A stretch of 64,000 nucleotides of DNA from Pseudooceanicola aestuarii (lineage in GTDB: Bacteria; Pseudomonadota; Alphaproteobacteria; Rhodobacterales; Rhodobacteraceae). Under the pieces are notes generated by a model. That model was not told the origin of the DNA. It saw nothing but the letters and a program-made list of their open reading frames with translations, and ran no database searches. Below are positions 35,248 to 44,776 of this stretch, piece after piece. Position 1 is the stretch's first letter, and each line of letters starts with the position of its first letter. Where the stretch lies: positions 1,342,001 to 1,406,000 of the forward strand of contig NZ_JAAFZC010000001.1 in the NCBI RefSeq assembly GCF_010614805.1, given 5' to 3'. The position numbers were made by a program, and so were the translations under genes.

Positions 35248-35901
35248 TCAGGCGGGGGATTTGGCGAACCGCAGGTAGGGCAGTTTCTTGTCCAGCGTGC
35301 CGTATTTCTCTTCCGCTGCCGCATCATCAAGAGAAGTGGCGACGATCACGTCTTGCCCGACTTCCCAGTTGGCCGGGGCGGCGATGGGCTGCTGGTAGGT
35401 CGTCTGCAACGCGTCCAGGGCGCGAAGAACCTCGCCGAAATTGCGGCCCACTGTCATGGGATAGGTCATCGACAGCTTCAGCTGCTTGTCCGGCCCGATG
35501 ATGAAGACAGAGCGCACGGTGGCGCTGTCCGCCGGGGTGCGACCGTCGGGCAGGTAGGCCTCGGCCGGAAGCATGTCGAACATCTTGGAGACGTCCAGCC
35601 CCTCGTCGGCGATGATCGGAAAGCCCGCGCTGGCGCCGGCAAAGCTTTCGATGTCACCCTTCCATTTGCGGTGATCCTCGGCCCCGTCCACGGAGATGCC
35701 GATCACCTTGGTGCCGCGTTTCGCCCATTCGTCGGACAGCTGCGCAACAGCGCCGAATTCGGTTGTGCAGACGGGGGTGAAATCCTTGGGATGGCTGAAC
35801 AGGATGGCCCAGCTGTCGCCGATCCAGTCGTGAAAGCCGATGCTGCCCTGATCCGTTTCCGCGGTGAAATCGGGAACCGTGTCGTTGATGCGCAGTGCCA
35901 T
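35248..35901 (-). CDS. Peroxiredoxin, 1-Cys (Prx6) type
   Basis: Thiol peroxidase of 217 residues. The peroxidatic Cys45 is in DFTPVCTTEF, with Arg and Thr partners in the family positions. The long C-terminal extension typical of Prx6 (TVGRNFGEVLRALDALQTT, then WEVGQDVIV) is present, and no second conserved resolving Cys is seen. It reduces H2O2 and organic hydroperoxides in the cytoplasm. GGAGG before the ATG at 35901 decides the start against MNQMEDH at 35922. It is divergent from the second aldehyde dehydrogenase across 172 bp. Confidence 0.95.
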   Translation of the reverse strand: MALRINDTVPDFTAETDQGSIGFHDWIGDSWAILFSHPKDFTPVCTTEFGAVAQLSDEWAKRGTKVIGISVDGAEDHRKWKGDIESFAGASAGFPIIADEGLDVSKMFDMLPAEAYLPDGRTPADSATVRSVFIIGPDKQLKLSMTYPMTVGRNFGEVLRALDALQTTYQQPIAAPANWEVGQDVIVATSLDDAAAEEKYGTLDKKLPYLRFAKSPA

Positions 35902-36073
35902 GTGATCCTCCATCTGGTTCAATGCGTCGCCCTATAGGTAAGGGCTGCGCGGTGCCTTTGCACCCCCTCTCTTGCAGTCCCTGAATGGCGGTGCCAAGGT
36001 GACGGCGACACCGTGGGAGGGGCATCCGCATTGCGGAAACCGGCCTCTGGACCTGCGAAACCGGGAGGATCCT

Positions 36074-37519
36074 ATGATCGAGAAACGCCAGTTCTACATC
36101 AACGGGGAATGGGTCGATCCCGCTACCCCCAACGACCACAACGTCATCGACCCCTCGACCGAGGAACCCTGCGCGGTGATCTCGCTGGGCTCTGCCGCCG
36201 ACGTGGATCGCGCGGTCGCTGCGGCGCGGGCAGCCTTCCCCGCCTGGATGAAGCGGGACCCCGCCGAACGGATCGCCATCGTCGAGACGTTCCTCGATCT
36301 CTACAAGGCTCGTCAGGAAGACATGGCCAAGGCGATCTCGATGGAGATGGGCGCGCCGATCGACATGGCGATGGCGCAGCAATGGGGCGCAGGGTTCTCC
36401 CACACCAAGAATTTCATCCGCGCGGCCAAGGAATTCCAGTTCGTGCGCCCGTTGGGCGATCACGCGCCGAACGACCGCATCGTCTACGAGGCTTACGGCG
36501 TCTGCGCGATGATCACGCCATGGAACTGGCCGATGAACCAGGTCACGCTGAAGGTGGTCGCCGGTCTGATCGCGGGCTGCACGATGATCCTGAAACCTTC
36601 AGAGGAATCGCCGCTGAACGCCATTGTCTTTGCCGAGCTGATGCACGAGGCGGGTGTGCCTGCCGGTGTCTTCAACCTGGTGAACGGCGATGGCATGGGC
36701 GTCGGCACGGCCCTGACCGGGCACGAGGACGTGGATATGGTGTCCTTTACCGGGTCCACCCGCGCCGGTCGGGCGATTTCGGCCAATGCGGCGCAGACCC
36801 TGAAGAAAGTGCACCTTGAGCTGGGCGGCAAGGGCGCCAACGTGATCTTTGCCGATGCCGACGACAAGGCGGTGAAGCGCGGCGTCATGCACATGATGAA
36901 CAATTCCGGCCAATCCTGCAACGCGCCCTCGCGTATGCTGGTCCAGCGGGAGATCTACGACCGCGCGGTGGAAGAAGCCGCCGCCGCCGCCGAGAAGGTG
37001 GCCGTGGGGCCGGCCGGAGAATCTGGCCGCCACATCGGTCCGGTGGTGAACGAGGTGCAGTTCAACAAGATCCAGGATCTGATCCAGAAGGGCATCGACG
37101 AGGGCGCCCGGCTGGTGGCTGGCGGCACCGGCCGTCCCGACGGGATGAACCGGGGATATTACGTCAAACCCACGGTCTTTGCCGATGCCAACAACCAGAT
37201 GACCATTGCCCGCGAGGAGATCTTTGGCCCCGTGCTGACGATGATCCCCTTCGAAACCGAGGAAGAGGCGATCGAGATCGCCAATGACACGCCCTACGGC
37301 CTGACGAACTACGTCCAGACCCAGGATGCCGCGCGGGCCAATCGCATGGCCCTGTCGCTGCGGTCGGGCATGGTGGAGATGAACGGCCAGCCGCGCGGCG
37401 CCGGGGCGCCCTTTGGCGGCATGAAGGCTTCGGGCATCGGGCGCGAGGGCGGCATCTGGGGGCTGGAGGACTTCATGGAGGTCAAAGCCGTTTCCGGCTG
37501 GGATGCCAAGACGGGCTGA
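36074..37519 (+). CDS. Aldehyde dehydrogenase family protein
   Basis: A 481-residue NAD(P)+-dependent dehydrogenase distinct from the one at 3713. It has PWNWP, the FTGSTRAGR cofactor loop, general-base Glu in LELGGKGAN, and catalytic Cys in GQSCNAPSR, where Asn follows Cys instead of the usual Thr/Ser. The segment GAPFGGMKASGIGREGG closes the domain. GGGAGG upstream supports ATG at 36074. It is apparently monocistronic and ends before a hairpin. Its substrate is unknown; general aldehyde detoxification would fit its position next to a peroxiredoxin. Confidence 0.93.
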   Translation: MIEKRQFYINGEWVDPATPNDHNVIDPSTEEPCAVISLGSAADVDRAVAAARAAFPAWMKRDPAERIAIVETFLDLYKARQEDMAKAISMEMGAPIDMAMAQQWGAGFSHTKNFIRAAKEFQFVRPLGDHAPNDRIVYEAYGVCAMITPWNWPMNQVTLKVVAGLIAGCTMILKPSEESPLNAIVFAELMHEAGVPAGVFNLVNGDGMGVGTALTGHEDVDMVSFTGSTRAGRAISANAAQTLKKVHLELGGKGANVIFADADDKAVKRGVMHMMNNSGQSCNAPSRMLVQREIYDRAVEEAAAAAEKVAVGPAGESGRHIGPVVNEVQFNKIQDLIQKGIDEGARLVAGGTGRPDGMNRGYYVKPTVFADANNQMTIAREEIFGPVLTMIPFETEEEAIEIANDTPYGLTNYVQTQDAARANRMALSLRSGMVEMNGQPRGAGAPFGGMKASGIGREGGIWGLEDFMEVKAVSGWDAKTG

Positions 37520-37623
37520 CCCCGCCGCAGCCGCTGCTGCCGCGGTCCGCCAGACCAACGCGCCGGAACAGCCAGGCCAACTGGGCTGGCCCGGCGCCGA
37601 GCGGTCCAATCGAACCCTCTTCA

Positions 37624-37651
37624 GGGCCGCCTCGCCATCGCGGGGCGGCCC
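37624..37651 (+). terminator. Possible terminator of aldehyde dehydrogenase
   Basis: GGGCCGCCTCG (37624-37634) pairs with CGGGGCGGCCC (37641-37651) with one G-T wobble and a 6-nt loop. The following CCGTTC has few T. Position suggests termination. Confidence 0.45.
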
Positions 37652-37784
37652 CGTTCATGGGCGGGTTTCCGCACTTTCGTATCGCGAAATTACTTTGTGC
37701 CGGGGGCACGGCGGTATAAGACTGGGGCGTCCGGGCCATCGCGTCTTCGCGAACGGACCATACCGGATATTGGAGTGGGACAGA

Positions 37785-38438
37785 ATGAACATCGCTGCAC
37801 GGCGCCCGATCAGCGCCCGCTTGTCCATTGTGCTGGCTGTCTGCCTGCTGACAGAGGCATTGATCCTGCTTGTCCTGGGGTGGGGGGCCTCCATCGCGGC
37901 CATCGTGCCCCATGCGCCTGTCTGGCCGGTGCCGGTCCCCAGTTCCGCACTGGCCTTCGCATTGGTCGCACTGGCGCAGCTGGGCCTGTGGTCGCGCAGC
38001 TTCACCCTGCGCGGTTACGTGGCGCCGATGGTGGTGCTGATCGCGTCGCTGGCCGGGTTGAACCTGGTGGACCGCCTGGTCTTTGCCGGGGTGGATTTCG
38101 ACGTGACTGTGGGCTGGGCCGAATTCGGGCGCCATTTCATGGCTTCGTCCGAGGCGACGGGCCACCTGTTGCTGTGCCTTGTTCTGCTGCGGGTGCTGGC
38201 CTGCGGCGGGGTGCCGATGCTGGCGGTCTACCTGTCTGTGGCGGCGCTGTCCGCCGCGGCGGCGATCCTGTGTCTGCGCATGACCGGATCGGTGCTGCTG
38301 TCCGATATCGCCAGCTTGCGCGGCATGTCGGCGATGACGGCGGCGATGTTCCTCCAAGCCTTCCTGGCTGTTCTGCTGATGCCGGACGAGGACGTCCAGG
38401 CCTTTGGCACCGACGAGGACACGATCACCGAAAACTGA
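37785..38438 (+). CDS. Orphan multi-helix membrane protein resembling a sensor-protein input domain
   Basis: A 217-residue protein with about six hydrophobic segments and almost no soluble part. The pattern is like the membrane input modules (MASE-like) at the start of some histidine kinases and GGDEF proteins: a Pro-x-x-SSALAFALVALAQLGLW helix, then GYVAPMVVLIASLAGLNLVDR, then later MSAMTAAMFLQAFLAVLLM and a short acidic tail. Here no kinase, PAS or GGDEF part follows; the gene stops at 38438 and a terminator region begins. GGAG before the ATG at 37785 supports the start. No close family is recognised. Confidence 0.6.
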   Translation: MNIAARRPISARLSIVLAVCLLTEALILLVLGWGASIAAIVPHAPVWPVPVPSSALAFALVALAQLGLWSRSFTLRGYVAPMVVLIASLAGLNLVDRLVFAGVDFDVTVGWAEFGRHFMASSEATGHLLLCLVLLRVLACGGVPMLAVYLSVAALSAAAAILCLRMTGSVLLSDIASLRGMSAMTAAMFLQAFLAVLLMPDEDVQAFGTDEDTITEN

Positions 38439-38631
38439 GCGCGCCGCGATTGTCATTCCCGGTTTCCGGCTTTGGCCCTTGGCAGTTGACCGCCGGCACT
38501 CATTCCCGAAGTGCCTGCCTGTCCGGCATGGGCATTTCCCCCCGATCTGACCCGATCTGACCGAATGGTCCCGGGCCGCAGGACATCCGCCTGCCCCTGC
38601 CCATCCCGCCCGGCGCACCCGCCTGACATGA

Positions 38632-38655
38632 AAAAGGGGCCCGCAGGCCCCTTTT
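38632..38655 (-). terminator. Rho-independent terminator of pnp (works on both strands)
   Basis: AAAAGGGGCC (38632-38641) pairs with GGCCCCTTTT (38646-38655) around a CGCA loop. On the minus strand the stem reads into TTTTT. It lies 26 bp past the pnp stop and may also close the membrane-protein gene on the plus strand. Confidence 0.85.
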
Positions 38656-38680
38656 CCCGATATCGCCAGAGCGGGAGGGA

Positions 38681-40813
38681 TCACTCCTCTGCCGCGTCTT
38701 TCGTCATCTCTTCGCCGGAGTCCTGGTCGACCATCTTCATGGACAGGCGCACCTTGCCCCGATCGTCAAAGCCCAGCAGCTTGACCCAGACTTCCTGACC
38801 TTCCTTCAGCACATCCGAGGGATGGTTCAGGCGGCGGTTCTCGATCTGGGAGACGTGCACCAGCCCGTCCCGCTTGCCGAAGAAGTTCACGAAGGCGCCG
38901 AAATCGACGATCTTCACGACCTTGCCCTTGTAGATCTTGCCCTCTTCCGGCTCGGCCACGATCGAATGGATCATGTCATAGGCGCGTTGGATCGCATCAC
39001 CATCGGCCGATGCGATCTTGATGATCCCATCGTCGTTGATGTCGACCTTGGCGCCGGAGGTTTCCACGATCTCGCGAATGACCTTGCCGCCGGACCCGAT
39101 GACTTCACGGATCTTGTCGGTCGGGATCTGCATCGTCTCGATGCGCGGGGCATGAACGGAGAAGGACGCAGCGCCGGAGAGCGCCTTGTTCATCTCACCC
39201 AGGATGTGCATCCGGCCGTCCTTGGCCTGGGCCAGGGCTTTCTCCATGATCTCGGGGGTGATGCCCGCGACCTTGATGTCCATCTGAAGGGAGGTGATCC
39301 CGTTTTCCGTCCCGGCGACCTTGAAGTCCATGTCGCCCAGGTGGTCTTCGTCGCCCAGGATGTCGGTCAGGATGGCGTATTCGCCGTCCTCTTCCAGGAT
39401 CAGGCCCATCGCCACACCGGCCACGGCCGATTTCAGCGGCACGCCCGCATCCATCATCGACAGCGATCCGCCGCAGACAGACGCCATGGAGGAAGAGCCA
39501 TTGGATTCCGTGATCTCCGACACCACGCGCAGCGTATAGGGGAAATCCGTCGCGGCGGGCAGCACGGCCTGAAGCGCGCGCCAGGCCAGTTTGCCGTGAC
39601 CGATTTCGCGACGACCCGGAGGGCCAACGCGGCCAGCTTCGCCCACCGAATACGGGGGGAAGTTGTAATGCAGAAGGAAGTTCGACTTGTAGGTGCCGTT
39701 CAGCGCGTCGATCATCTGTTCGTCATCGCCGGTGCCCAGCGTGGTGACGACCAGCCCCTGGGTTTCCCCGCGGGTGAACAGCGCCGACCCGTGGGTCCGC
39801 GGCAACAGGCCGGTTTCGGCGACGATCGGGCGCACCTCGTCGGTGCGGCGCCCGTCGATGCGACGGCCATTCTTGACGACATCGCCACGCAGGACGCCGG
39901 ATTCCAGCTTCTTCAGGGCAGAGCCGAGGTTGGCGTCTTCCAGCTGATCTTCGGTCAGCGCGTCCTTGATGTCCGCCTTGGCGGCGGCAACAGCGGCGGT
40001 GCGTTCCTGCTTGTCCGTGATGGCATAGGCGCTGCGCATCTTGTCTTCGCCAGCGGCTTTCACTGCGGCGTAGAGATCGGCGTAATCCGGCGGGGAGAAG
40101 TCGAACGGCTCTTTCGCGGCGTCTTCGGCCAGATCGATGATCAGGTCGACAACCGGCTGGATCTGCTCGTGCGCGAAGGTCACGGCGCCCAGCATTTCGG
40201 CCTCGGTCAGCTCGTAAGCTTCGGATTCGACCATCATCACGGCATCGCGTGTCCCCGCGACAACCAGGTCAAGACGCTGCTCGGGATTGTCCCGCAGCTT
40301 GTGCATATCCTCGACCTCGGGGTTGAGGATGTATTCGCCATCCACATACCCCACGCGGCAGCCGGCAATCGGCCCCATGAAAGGCGCGCCGGAAATGGTC
40401 AGCGCGGCAGAGGCCGCGATCATCGCCACGATATCGGGGTCATTGACCAGATCGTGGGACAGCACGGTGCACATCACCAGAACTTCGTTCTTGAAGCCGG
40501 GGACGAACAGCGGGCGGATCGGACGGTCGATCAGGCGTGCGGTCAGCGTTTCCTTTTCGGTCGGCCGCGCCTCACGCTTGAAGAAGCCGCCGGGCACCTT
40601 GCCTGCGGCGTAGTATTTTTCCTGGTAATGAACCGTCAGCGGAAAGAAGTCCTGCCCCGGCTTCGGTGCCTTGGCGTAGGTCACGTTGGCCATGACCGAG
40701 GTTTCGCCCAGGGTGGCGATGACAGAGCCATCGGCCTGGCGGGCAACCTTGCCCGTTTCCAGTGTCAGCGTTTCTTCGCCCCACTGCATGGATTTCGTCG
40801 TTACATTGAACAT
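38681..40813 (-). CDS. pnp: Polyribonucleotide nucleotidyltransferase (PNPase)
   Basis: Phosphorolytic 3'-5' exoribonuclease, core of the RNA degradosome. The 710-residue protein has two RNase PH-type domains (about 15-140 and 310-480) joined by an all-helical segment, then a KH domain with [11 protein letters not shown] and an S1 domain with [16 protein letters not shown]. The opening and the [10 protein letters not shown] motif are typical. AGGA lies 9 bp before the ATG. The 5' neighbour on the strand is the fatty-acid hydroxylase and then rpsO; rpsO-pnp proximity is common in bacteria, though here a gene is inserted. Confidence 0.98.
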   Translation of the reverse strand: MFNVTTKSMQWGEETLTLETGKVARQADGSVIATLGETSVMANVTYAKAPKPGQDFFPLTVHYQEKYYAAGKVPGGFFKREARPTEKETLTARLIDRPIRPLFVPGFKNEVLVMCTVLSHDLVNDPDIVAMIAASAALTISGAPFMGPIAGCRVGYVDGEYILNPEVEDMHKLRDNPEQRLDLVVAGTRDAVMMVESEAYELTEAEMLGAVTFAHEQIQPVVDLIIDLAEDAAKEPFDFSPPDYADLYAAVKAAGEDKMRSAYAITDKQERTAAVAAAKADIKDALTEDQLEDANLGSALKKLESGVLRGDVVKNGRRIDGRRTDEVRPIVAETGLLPRTHGSALFTRGETQGLVVTTLGTGDDEQMIDALNGTYKSNFLLHYNFPPYSVGEAGRVGPPGRREIGHGKLAWRALQAVLPAATDFPYTLRVVSEITESNGSSSMASVCGGSLSMMDAGVPLKSAVAGVAMGLILEEDGEYAILTDILGDEDHLGDMDFKVAGTENGITSLQMDIKVAGITPEIMEKALAQAKDGRMHILGEMNKALSGAASFSVHAPRIETMQIPTDKIREVIGSGGKVIREIVETSGAKVDINDDGIIKIASADGDAIQRAYDMIHSIVAEPEEGKIYKGKVVKIVDFGAFVNFFGKRDGLVHVSQIENRRLNHPSDVLKEGQEVWVKLLGFDDRGKVRLSMKMVDQDSGEEMTKDAAEE

Positions 40814-41033
40814 CTATCGTATCCTAAAGGGAGCACTCCCGGCCCCTGCCGGGTCTCCCGATTGCATGGCGGCCCCATTGCCGCCGCCCCCAATCCTCTT
40901 GCACAACGCCGGGGGCCGCCGCGTTACGTCTCAGATGCGCGGGCCATACAGCAAAAGCAGGTGTTTGGGAACAGGCAACTGGTCACGATGGCGCGGGGCG
41001 GGGTCTCGGTGCGAGGGGCGGGGCGAGGGGCGG

Positions 41034-41762
41034 TCAGACCACCGGGCCGTCACCGGGTCGGCGCGGATCACGGGGCAGCCCCCAGGCCTTGCGCGCGGTG
41101 ACAAGGCGCAGATCCTCGGGGTCCATGCCCAGGGATCGGATCGTATTGCGGTCGAATTGCGCGCGGGCGCGCGCGGGATCAAGGGCGGTGCCAAACAACC
41201 TGTCGATCCAGCCCATTCCGAAGGAAACATGGAAGGTCGCATCGTGGTCCTGCAAATGATGCGCCAGGTGGCTGCGTGTCAGGCGCCGCCCGAACCAGCC
41301 CTTGGGCACGTTCAGATGGGCCAGCGTGTGGCAATATTCGTAGAAGGCGAACGCCAGGGCAGAGCCGAGGAACAACGCCACGAACGCCAGCTTCGCCGCC
41401 TCTGCCAAACCGACCAGCGGCCAGAGCGGCAGCAGGTGCAGCACCAGGGAGACCGCGGCGACGCGCACCGGAAACCAATGGTCGTCGCCGGTGAAGAACT
41501 CGGGGTTCGTGGGAAATTCGTGATGCCCGATATGGCTGCGGTAAAGCGCATTGAACGTCGGCTGATCGACGGGGGGTTCGCGATGATAGACAAAACGGTG
41601 AAAGATGTATTCCAGGACGAATTGCGCCACGATGCCATAGGCGATTGCCAGCGGTACGGCCCAGGACCAGCCCAGGATCGCCACCAACAGCGCGACCAGT
41701 GTCAGCGGCGCCAACCGTTGCAGGCTGCCCATGTGGGCGATGATGCGCAGGGCGTGAAACAT
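41034..41762 (-). CDS. Sterol desaturase/fatty acid hydroxylase family protein
   Basis: Integral membrane diiron enzyme of 242 residues. It has several hydrophobic helices and the family His boxes: HRFVYH near residue 54, HIGHH near 76, HTLAH near 145 and HLAHH near 167. Members hydroxylate or desaturate lipids at an inner-membrane site using O2. The substrate (an ornithine lipid, carotenoid or fatty acid) cannot be read. GGAGGAGAGG right before the ATG at 41762 decides the start. The gene lies between rpsO and pnp and so interrupts the usual pair. Confidence 0.85.
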   Translation of the reverse strand: MFHALRIIAHMGSLQRLAPLTLVALLVAILGWSWAVPLAIAYGIVAQFVLEYIFHRFVYHREPPVDQPTFNALYRSHIGHHEFPTNPEFFTGDDHWFPVRVAAVSLVLHLLPLWPLVGLAEAAKLAFVALFLGSALAFAFYEYCHTLAHLNVPKGWFGRRLTRSHLAHHLQDHDATFHVSFGMGWIDRLFGTALDPARARAQFDRNTIRSLGMDPEDLRLVTARKAWGLPRDPRRPGDGPVV

Positions 41763-41886
41763 GGCCTCTCCTCCTCCTGCAGCATGGCTGCGGGAAGGGC
41801 GGGCCGTCAATGGTGATGGGGCGGAGAATACCCGGAAGGGCGCGCGGCAGGGGACGGTATCGGCGCTTCGGCTGGCCCCAAACGCA

Positions 41887-41913
41887 GAACGCCCGCCGAA
41901 GGGGCGGGCGTTC
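41887..41913 (-). terminator. Terminator-like hairpin of rpsO
   Basis: GAACGCCCGCC (41887-41897) pairs with GGCGGGCGTTC (41903-41913), an 11-bp perfect stem with a 5-nt loop, 21 bp past the rpsO stop. On the minus strand TGCGTTTGG follows, a weak U-tract. Confidence 0.65.
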
Positions 41914-41934
41914 GAACATCGGGGCGTGGCGCGA

Positions 41935-42204
41935 TCAGCGGCGCAGGCCCAGGCGTTTGATCAGATCCTGGTAGCGGGACACGTCCTTGGCTTTCAGGTA
42001 GTCCAGAAGCTTCCGGCGCTGAGCGACCAGCTTCAGAAGGCCACGGCGACCGTGGTTGTCCTTCTTGTGGGTCTTGAAATGCTCGGTCAGGGTAGAGATG
42101 CGGGAGGTGAGGATCGCGACCTGGACTTCGGGCGAACCGGTGTCGCCTTCCTTGGTCCCGTATTCCTTCATCACGCGTTGTTTTTCTTCGACGGTAATCG
42201 ACAT
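41935..42204 (-). CDS. rpsO: 30S ribosomal protein S15
   Basis: Small ribosomal subunit protein of 89 residues that binds the central domain of 16S rRNA. It matches S15 fully: [15 protein letters not shown], then [19 protein letters not shown], and ending [20 protein letters not shown] 7 bp before the ATG supports the start. It has about 590 bp of gene-free DNA upstream, where an autoregulatory leader would lie, and a hairpin downstream. Confidence 0.98.
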   Translation of the reverse strand: MSITVEEKQRVMKEYGTKEGDTGSPEVQVAILTSRISTLTEHFKTHKKDNHGRRGLLKLVAQRRKLLDYLKAKDVSRYQDLIKRLGLRR

Positions 42205-42793
42205 CGGGGTCTCCTTCGAGTTGGTGTTTCGGGCACAAGCCGGGATGTCGTCCAGCAGGGTCCATGGAGGGTCCGGCGCCAGATGGCGCGCGGATTGGCG
42301 GGATGTAAGGGATCGACGCCCAAAAGAAAAGGCGATTCGCGCCGTCGGGCGCTGTCGGGGCCGCCCTTGGCGGTCGGGTCGGCGCGCCGGAGGGCGCCCA
42401 TCGGAGCGTTGACGCCCCGCACCGGTGTCGTCATGCGGCGCGTAGGGCAGAGGACAACAGCCGCCTGGGCGGGCAAGGATGGCCCCGCGCCGGAGGGCGC
42501 GCACAGCGCCAACCGGGCAGGCGGAGGCAAGTCCCGGCGCCCGCCGGCCCCGGCAGGTGCGGTTGCGGCACCGTCGCTGTCCGGGGGGAGGCAGGTCATC
42601 GCGATGCCATGTCGGATATTGCGGGCGGTGATCCGGCATTGGATGTTGCAGGCCCTGCGATCGCTTGGGGTAACGTGTCGGGTATCGGGCGTTGCGGGCC
42701 ATGCCCGGCGCCCGTCGTTTTCAGCATCGTCCCAGGGGACCGCACCGCTGCGTGTTAGAGCATCCCACCCGCCCTTGAGCGGTGCCGGGGGGA
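42205..42793. other. Gene-free stretch upstream of rpsO
   Basis: 589 bases without a convincing gene. The first 100 bases are the rpsO leader and contain a GCGCC-AGAT-GGCGC hairpin (42276-42289). Two copies of CGCCGGAGGGCGC occur about 110 bases apart (near 42385 and 42490). Translations of frames on both strands are low-complexity and show no motif. I see no tRNA or terminator of the usual form. Confidence 0.5.
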
Positions 42794-44140
42794 TCACGCC
42801 GCGAACCCGGCCTCCGCCGCTGCGGTTTCGGGGACAAGGGCGATGGCGTCTGGATCTATGCCCAGCCCCTGCACGATGGCCGCCAGATCGCCATCGGCAA
42901 AGATGCGGGTCAACTGGGCCGTCGCATCGGGCGACACTTCGATCAGCGGGGCCTCCAGTCCGGAGTAGAGCAGCACTAGTCGATCCTGGCCGGGGTCGAA
43001 ATCCATCACCTCCAGTGCGCCGGGGGCGGAAATCATGCCCAGCAACGTATCCGCACCGGCGCCCAGGCTGACGATATCGCCACCATCGGCGCGGATCACA
43101 TCCGCCCCGCCGCCGCCATTCAGGTGATCGATTTCCGGCGTCAGAGATAACCCGTCCAGCACATCCGCCCCGGCGCCACCGAACAGGGTGTCATTGCCGG
43201 CGTCGCCTGCCATGCGATCGTCGTGCCAGCCGCCGTGCAGTGCATCATCGCCACTACCGCCCAACAGGGTATCGGCCCCGGCCCCGCCATGCAGGCCGTC
43301 GGCCCCTGCCTGACCGGAGAGCAGATCATTGCCCAGCATGCCCGACAGGAAATCGCCGCCCGCCCCCCCGCGCAGCGCGTCGTCGGCATCGCCGCCCGAC
43401 AGGGTATCTGCCCCGGTGCCGCCCGCCAGCATGTCATTGCCCGCGCCGCCGTGCAGCAGGTCGGCCCCGGCGCCGCCGGACAGGAGATCCGCGCCGTCGT
43501 AGCCATGCATCTGGTCCTGCATCGCGGTGCCGGCCAGGGTATCGCCCCCTTCCGTTCCCGTTGCGACGATCCCCGGCGGCGGCGCGTTGTTGATCTGCGC
43601 CAGCAGGGCGGAGGTGACGGCATCCAGGTCGTCCTCCTCGGTGATCAGGGTGCCGTGGGCGGACTGCGCCTGCAACGGGGCTTGCACTCCTGATAGCGAC
43701 GCGGCTTGCGCTTCTGACCGGGCTTGTGGTTGCGACTGGGTTTCCGGCGCAGAGCCGGCCTGGTCCGGCGGGGGGATGTCCTGGCCCGGTGGGGCTGGGG
43801 CGGGCTCCTGCGCCGTGGCGGCTAAGTCCGAGGCTTCGGACGCCTTGGTCGCAAGGGTGGCGCTATCCTCTGCCAGCCAATCGCGGGGATCCTCCGTCGC
43901 CCCGGCCGCCCCTGGCGGGTCGCGCCTGTCATCGGGCGTGGTATCGGCGCCGCCCGGTTTGCTGTCGGCAGCCGGGTCATCGGGGATCAGGCTGGCAAGC
44001 AGGTCACCATGGCTGGCCAGGTCGGGCGGCGGATCCTCGGTGGCAATGTCGTGATCGCCCTCATCCTCCGCCTCGTCGGCGATCAGAATGGAGGACGCGC
44101 CCACCATCAGCATACCCATCAACCCGGCCAGAAGAAACAT
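42794..44140 (-). CDS. RTX-type calcium-binding repeat protein with N-terminal membrane helix
   Basis: Protein of 448 residues in three parts. Residues about 2-26 are a hydrophobic helix (FLLAGLMGMLMVGASSILIA). Residues about 30-185 are an acidic, Ala/Pro/Gln-rich spacer. Residues about 190-335 hold repeated nonapeptides of the GGxGxDxLx type, which fold as a calcium-binding beta roll. A short module with MDFDPGQDRLVLLYSG follows, as in secreted hemolysin-type proteins. The ATG at 44140 precedes the helix; an upstream GTG is less likely. An N-terminal anchor is unusual for RTX proteins, which normally leave by type I secretion. No secretion genes are nearby. Confidence 0.8.
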   Translation of the reverse strand: MFLLAGLMGMLMVGASSILIADEAEDEGDHDIATEDPPPDLASHGDLLASLIPDDPAADSKPGGADTTPDDRRDPPGAAGATEDPRDWLAEDSATLATKASEASDLAATAQEPAPAPPGQDIPPPDQAGSAPETQSQPQARSEAQAASLSGVQAPLQAQSAHGTLITEEDDLDAVTSALLAQINNAPPPGIVATGTEGGDTLAGTAMQDQMHGYDGADLLSGGAGADLLHGGAGNDMLAGGTGADTLSGGDADDALRGGAGGDFLSGMLGNDLLSGQAGADGLHGGAGADTLLGGSGDDALHGGWHDDRMAGDAGNDTLFGGAGADVLDGLSLTPEIDHLNGGGGADVIRADGGDIVSLGAGADTLLGMISAPGALEVMDFDPGQDRLVLLYSGLEAPLIEVSPDATAQLTRIFADGDLAAIVQGLGIDPDAIALVPETAAAEAGFAA

Positions 44141-44214
44141 CAACCCACCCCTCGCAAACACTCCTGTTCTGGCTTGTCGGGGGCCAACGGGTCAAAGCCT
44201 ATCGGTCACGTTGG

Positions 44215-44769
44215 TTAACCCGTGGTTGCCACCGCCGGCGGGACATTCCAGACAACCGGCTGCTGGGCATAGGCGATATAGAGCGGATGGCGCGGGTGCC
44301 CGGCCTTGGACAGGCCCAGGCAGTGCAACGGGCGCCCGGCCCGGCACAACAGCCGTGTCACCGCCGGTCCCCGGTCGCGGTGGGCGCCATGCACGCCCCA
44401 GCCGCACAGCAGCATGTCATCCGGCCCGCGCAGCCAGTCGCGGGCACTGCTGCGCAGCACGGCATCATTCTGCGGCCCCTCGGGGTCGGCGGCGCGGCGC
44501 AGGGCACGGGGATCGGTCTCCCGCCAGGCAAAGATGTTGCTGACGCGGAACGCCCCGAACCCCAGCGCGCGGGCGCGGCGCTCGCAGCGTTCGACCGTGG
44601 GATCATTTGCCACTTCTGTCGCCTTGGAGGGGTTCAGCATGACATAAAGAAGTCGCGGCCCCTCCCCCCATTCCCGCGTCAACGCATAGCGATAGCGGCC
44701 GCAAGGAGAATAGAGCGCCTCGGACGTCATGCCCGCGTGATTGTGCTGGCGTCGGACCAGACCGGTCAT
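44215..44769 (-). CDS. DUF1643 domain-containing protein
   Basis: Soluble protein of 184 residues. It matches DUF1643 by LYSPCGRYRYALTR, then LLYVMLNPSKATEVANDPTVERCERRARALGFGAFRVSNIFAWRETDP. The fold and function are not known; some members lie beside restriction or mobile genes, but here it is only 7 bp after truB. The ATG at 44769 (MTGLVRRQ) is chosen as the usual start; MTSEALYS at 44730 would remove 13 residues. Confidence 0.85.
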   Translation of the reverse strand: MTGLVRRQHNHAGMTSEALYSPCGRYRYALTREWGEGPRLLYVMLNPSKATEVANDPTVERCERRARALGFGAFRVSNIFAWRETDPRALRRAADPEGPQNDAVLRSSARDWLRGPDDMLLCGWGVHGAHRDRGPAVTRLLCRAGRPLHCLGLSKAGHPRHPLYIAYAQQPVVWNVPPAVATTG

Positions 44770-44776
44770 TGCGAAA

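Noticed and set aside
42171..42797. Minus-strand frame of about 208 codons upstream of rpsO as a gene
   Set aside because: Arg/Pro/Ala-rich low-complexity translation that runs into rpsO in another frame, and no ribosome site.
43140..43560. Regularly spaced repeats in DNA that look like a repeat array
   Set aside because: These are the codons of RTX nonapeptides in one frame, with 27-bp period and no spacers, so not a CRISPR array.
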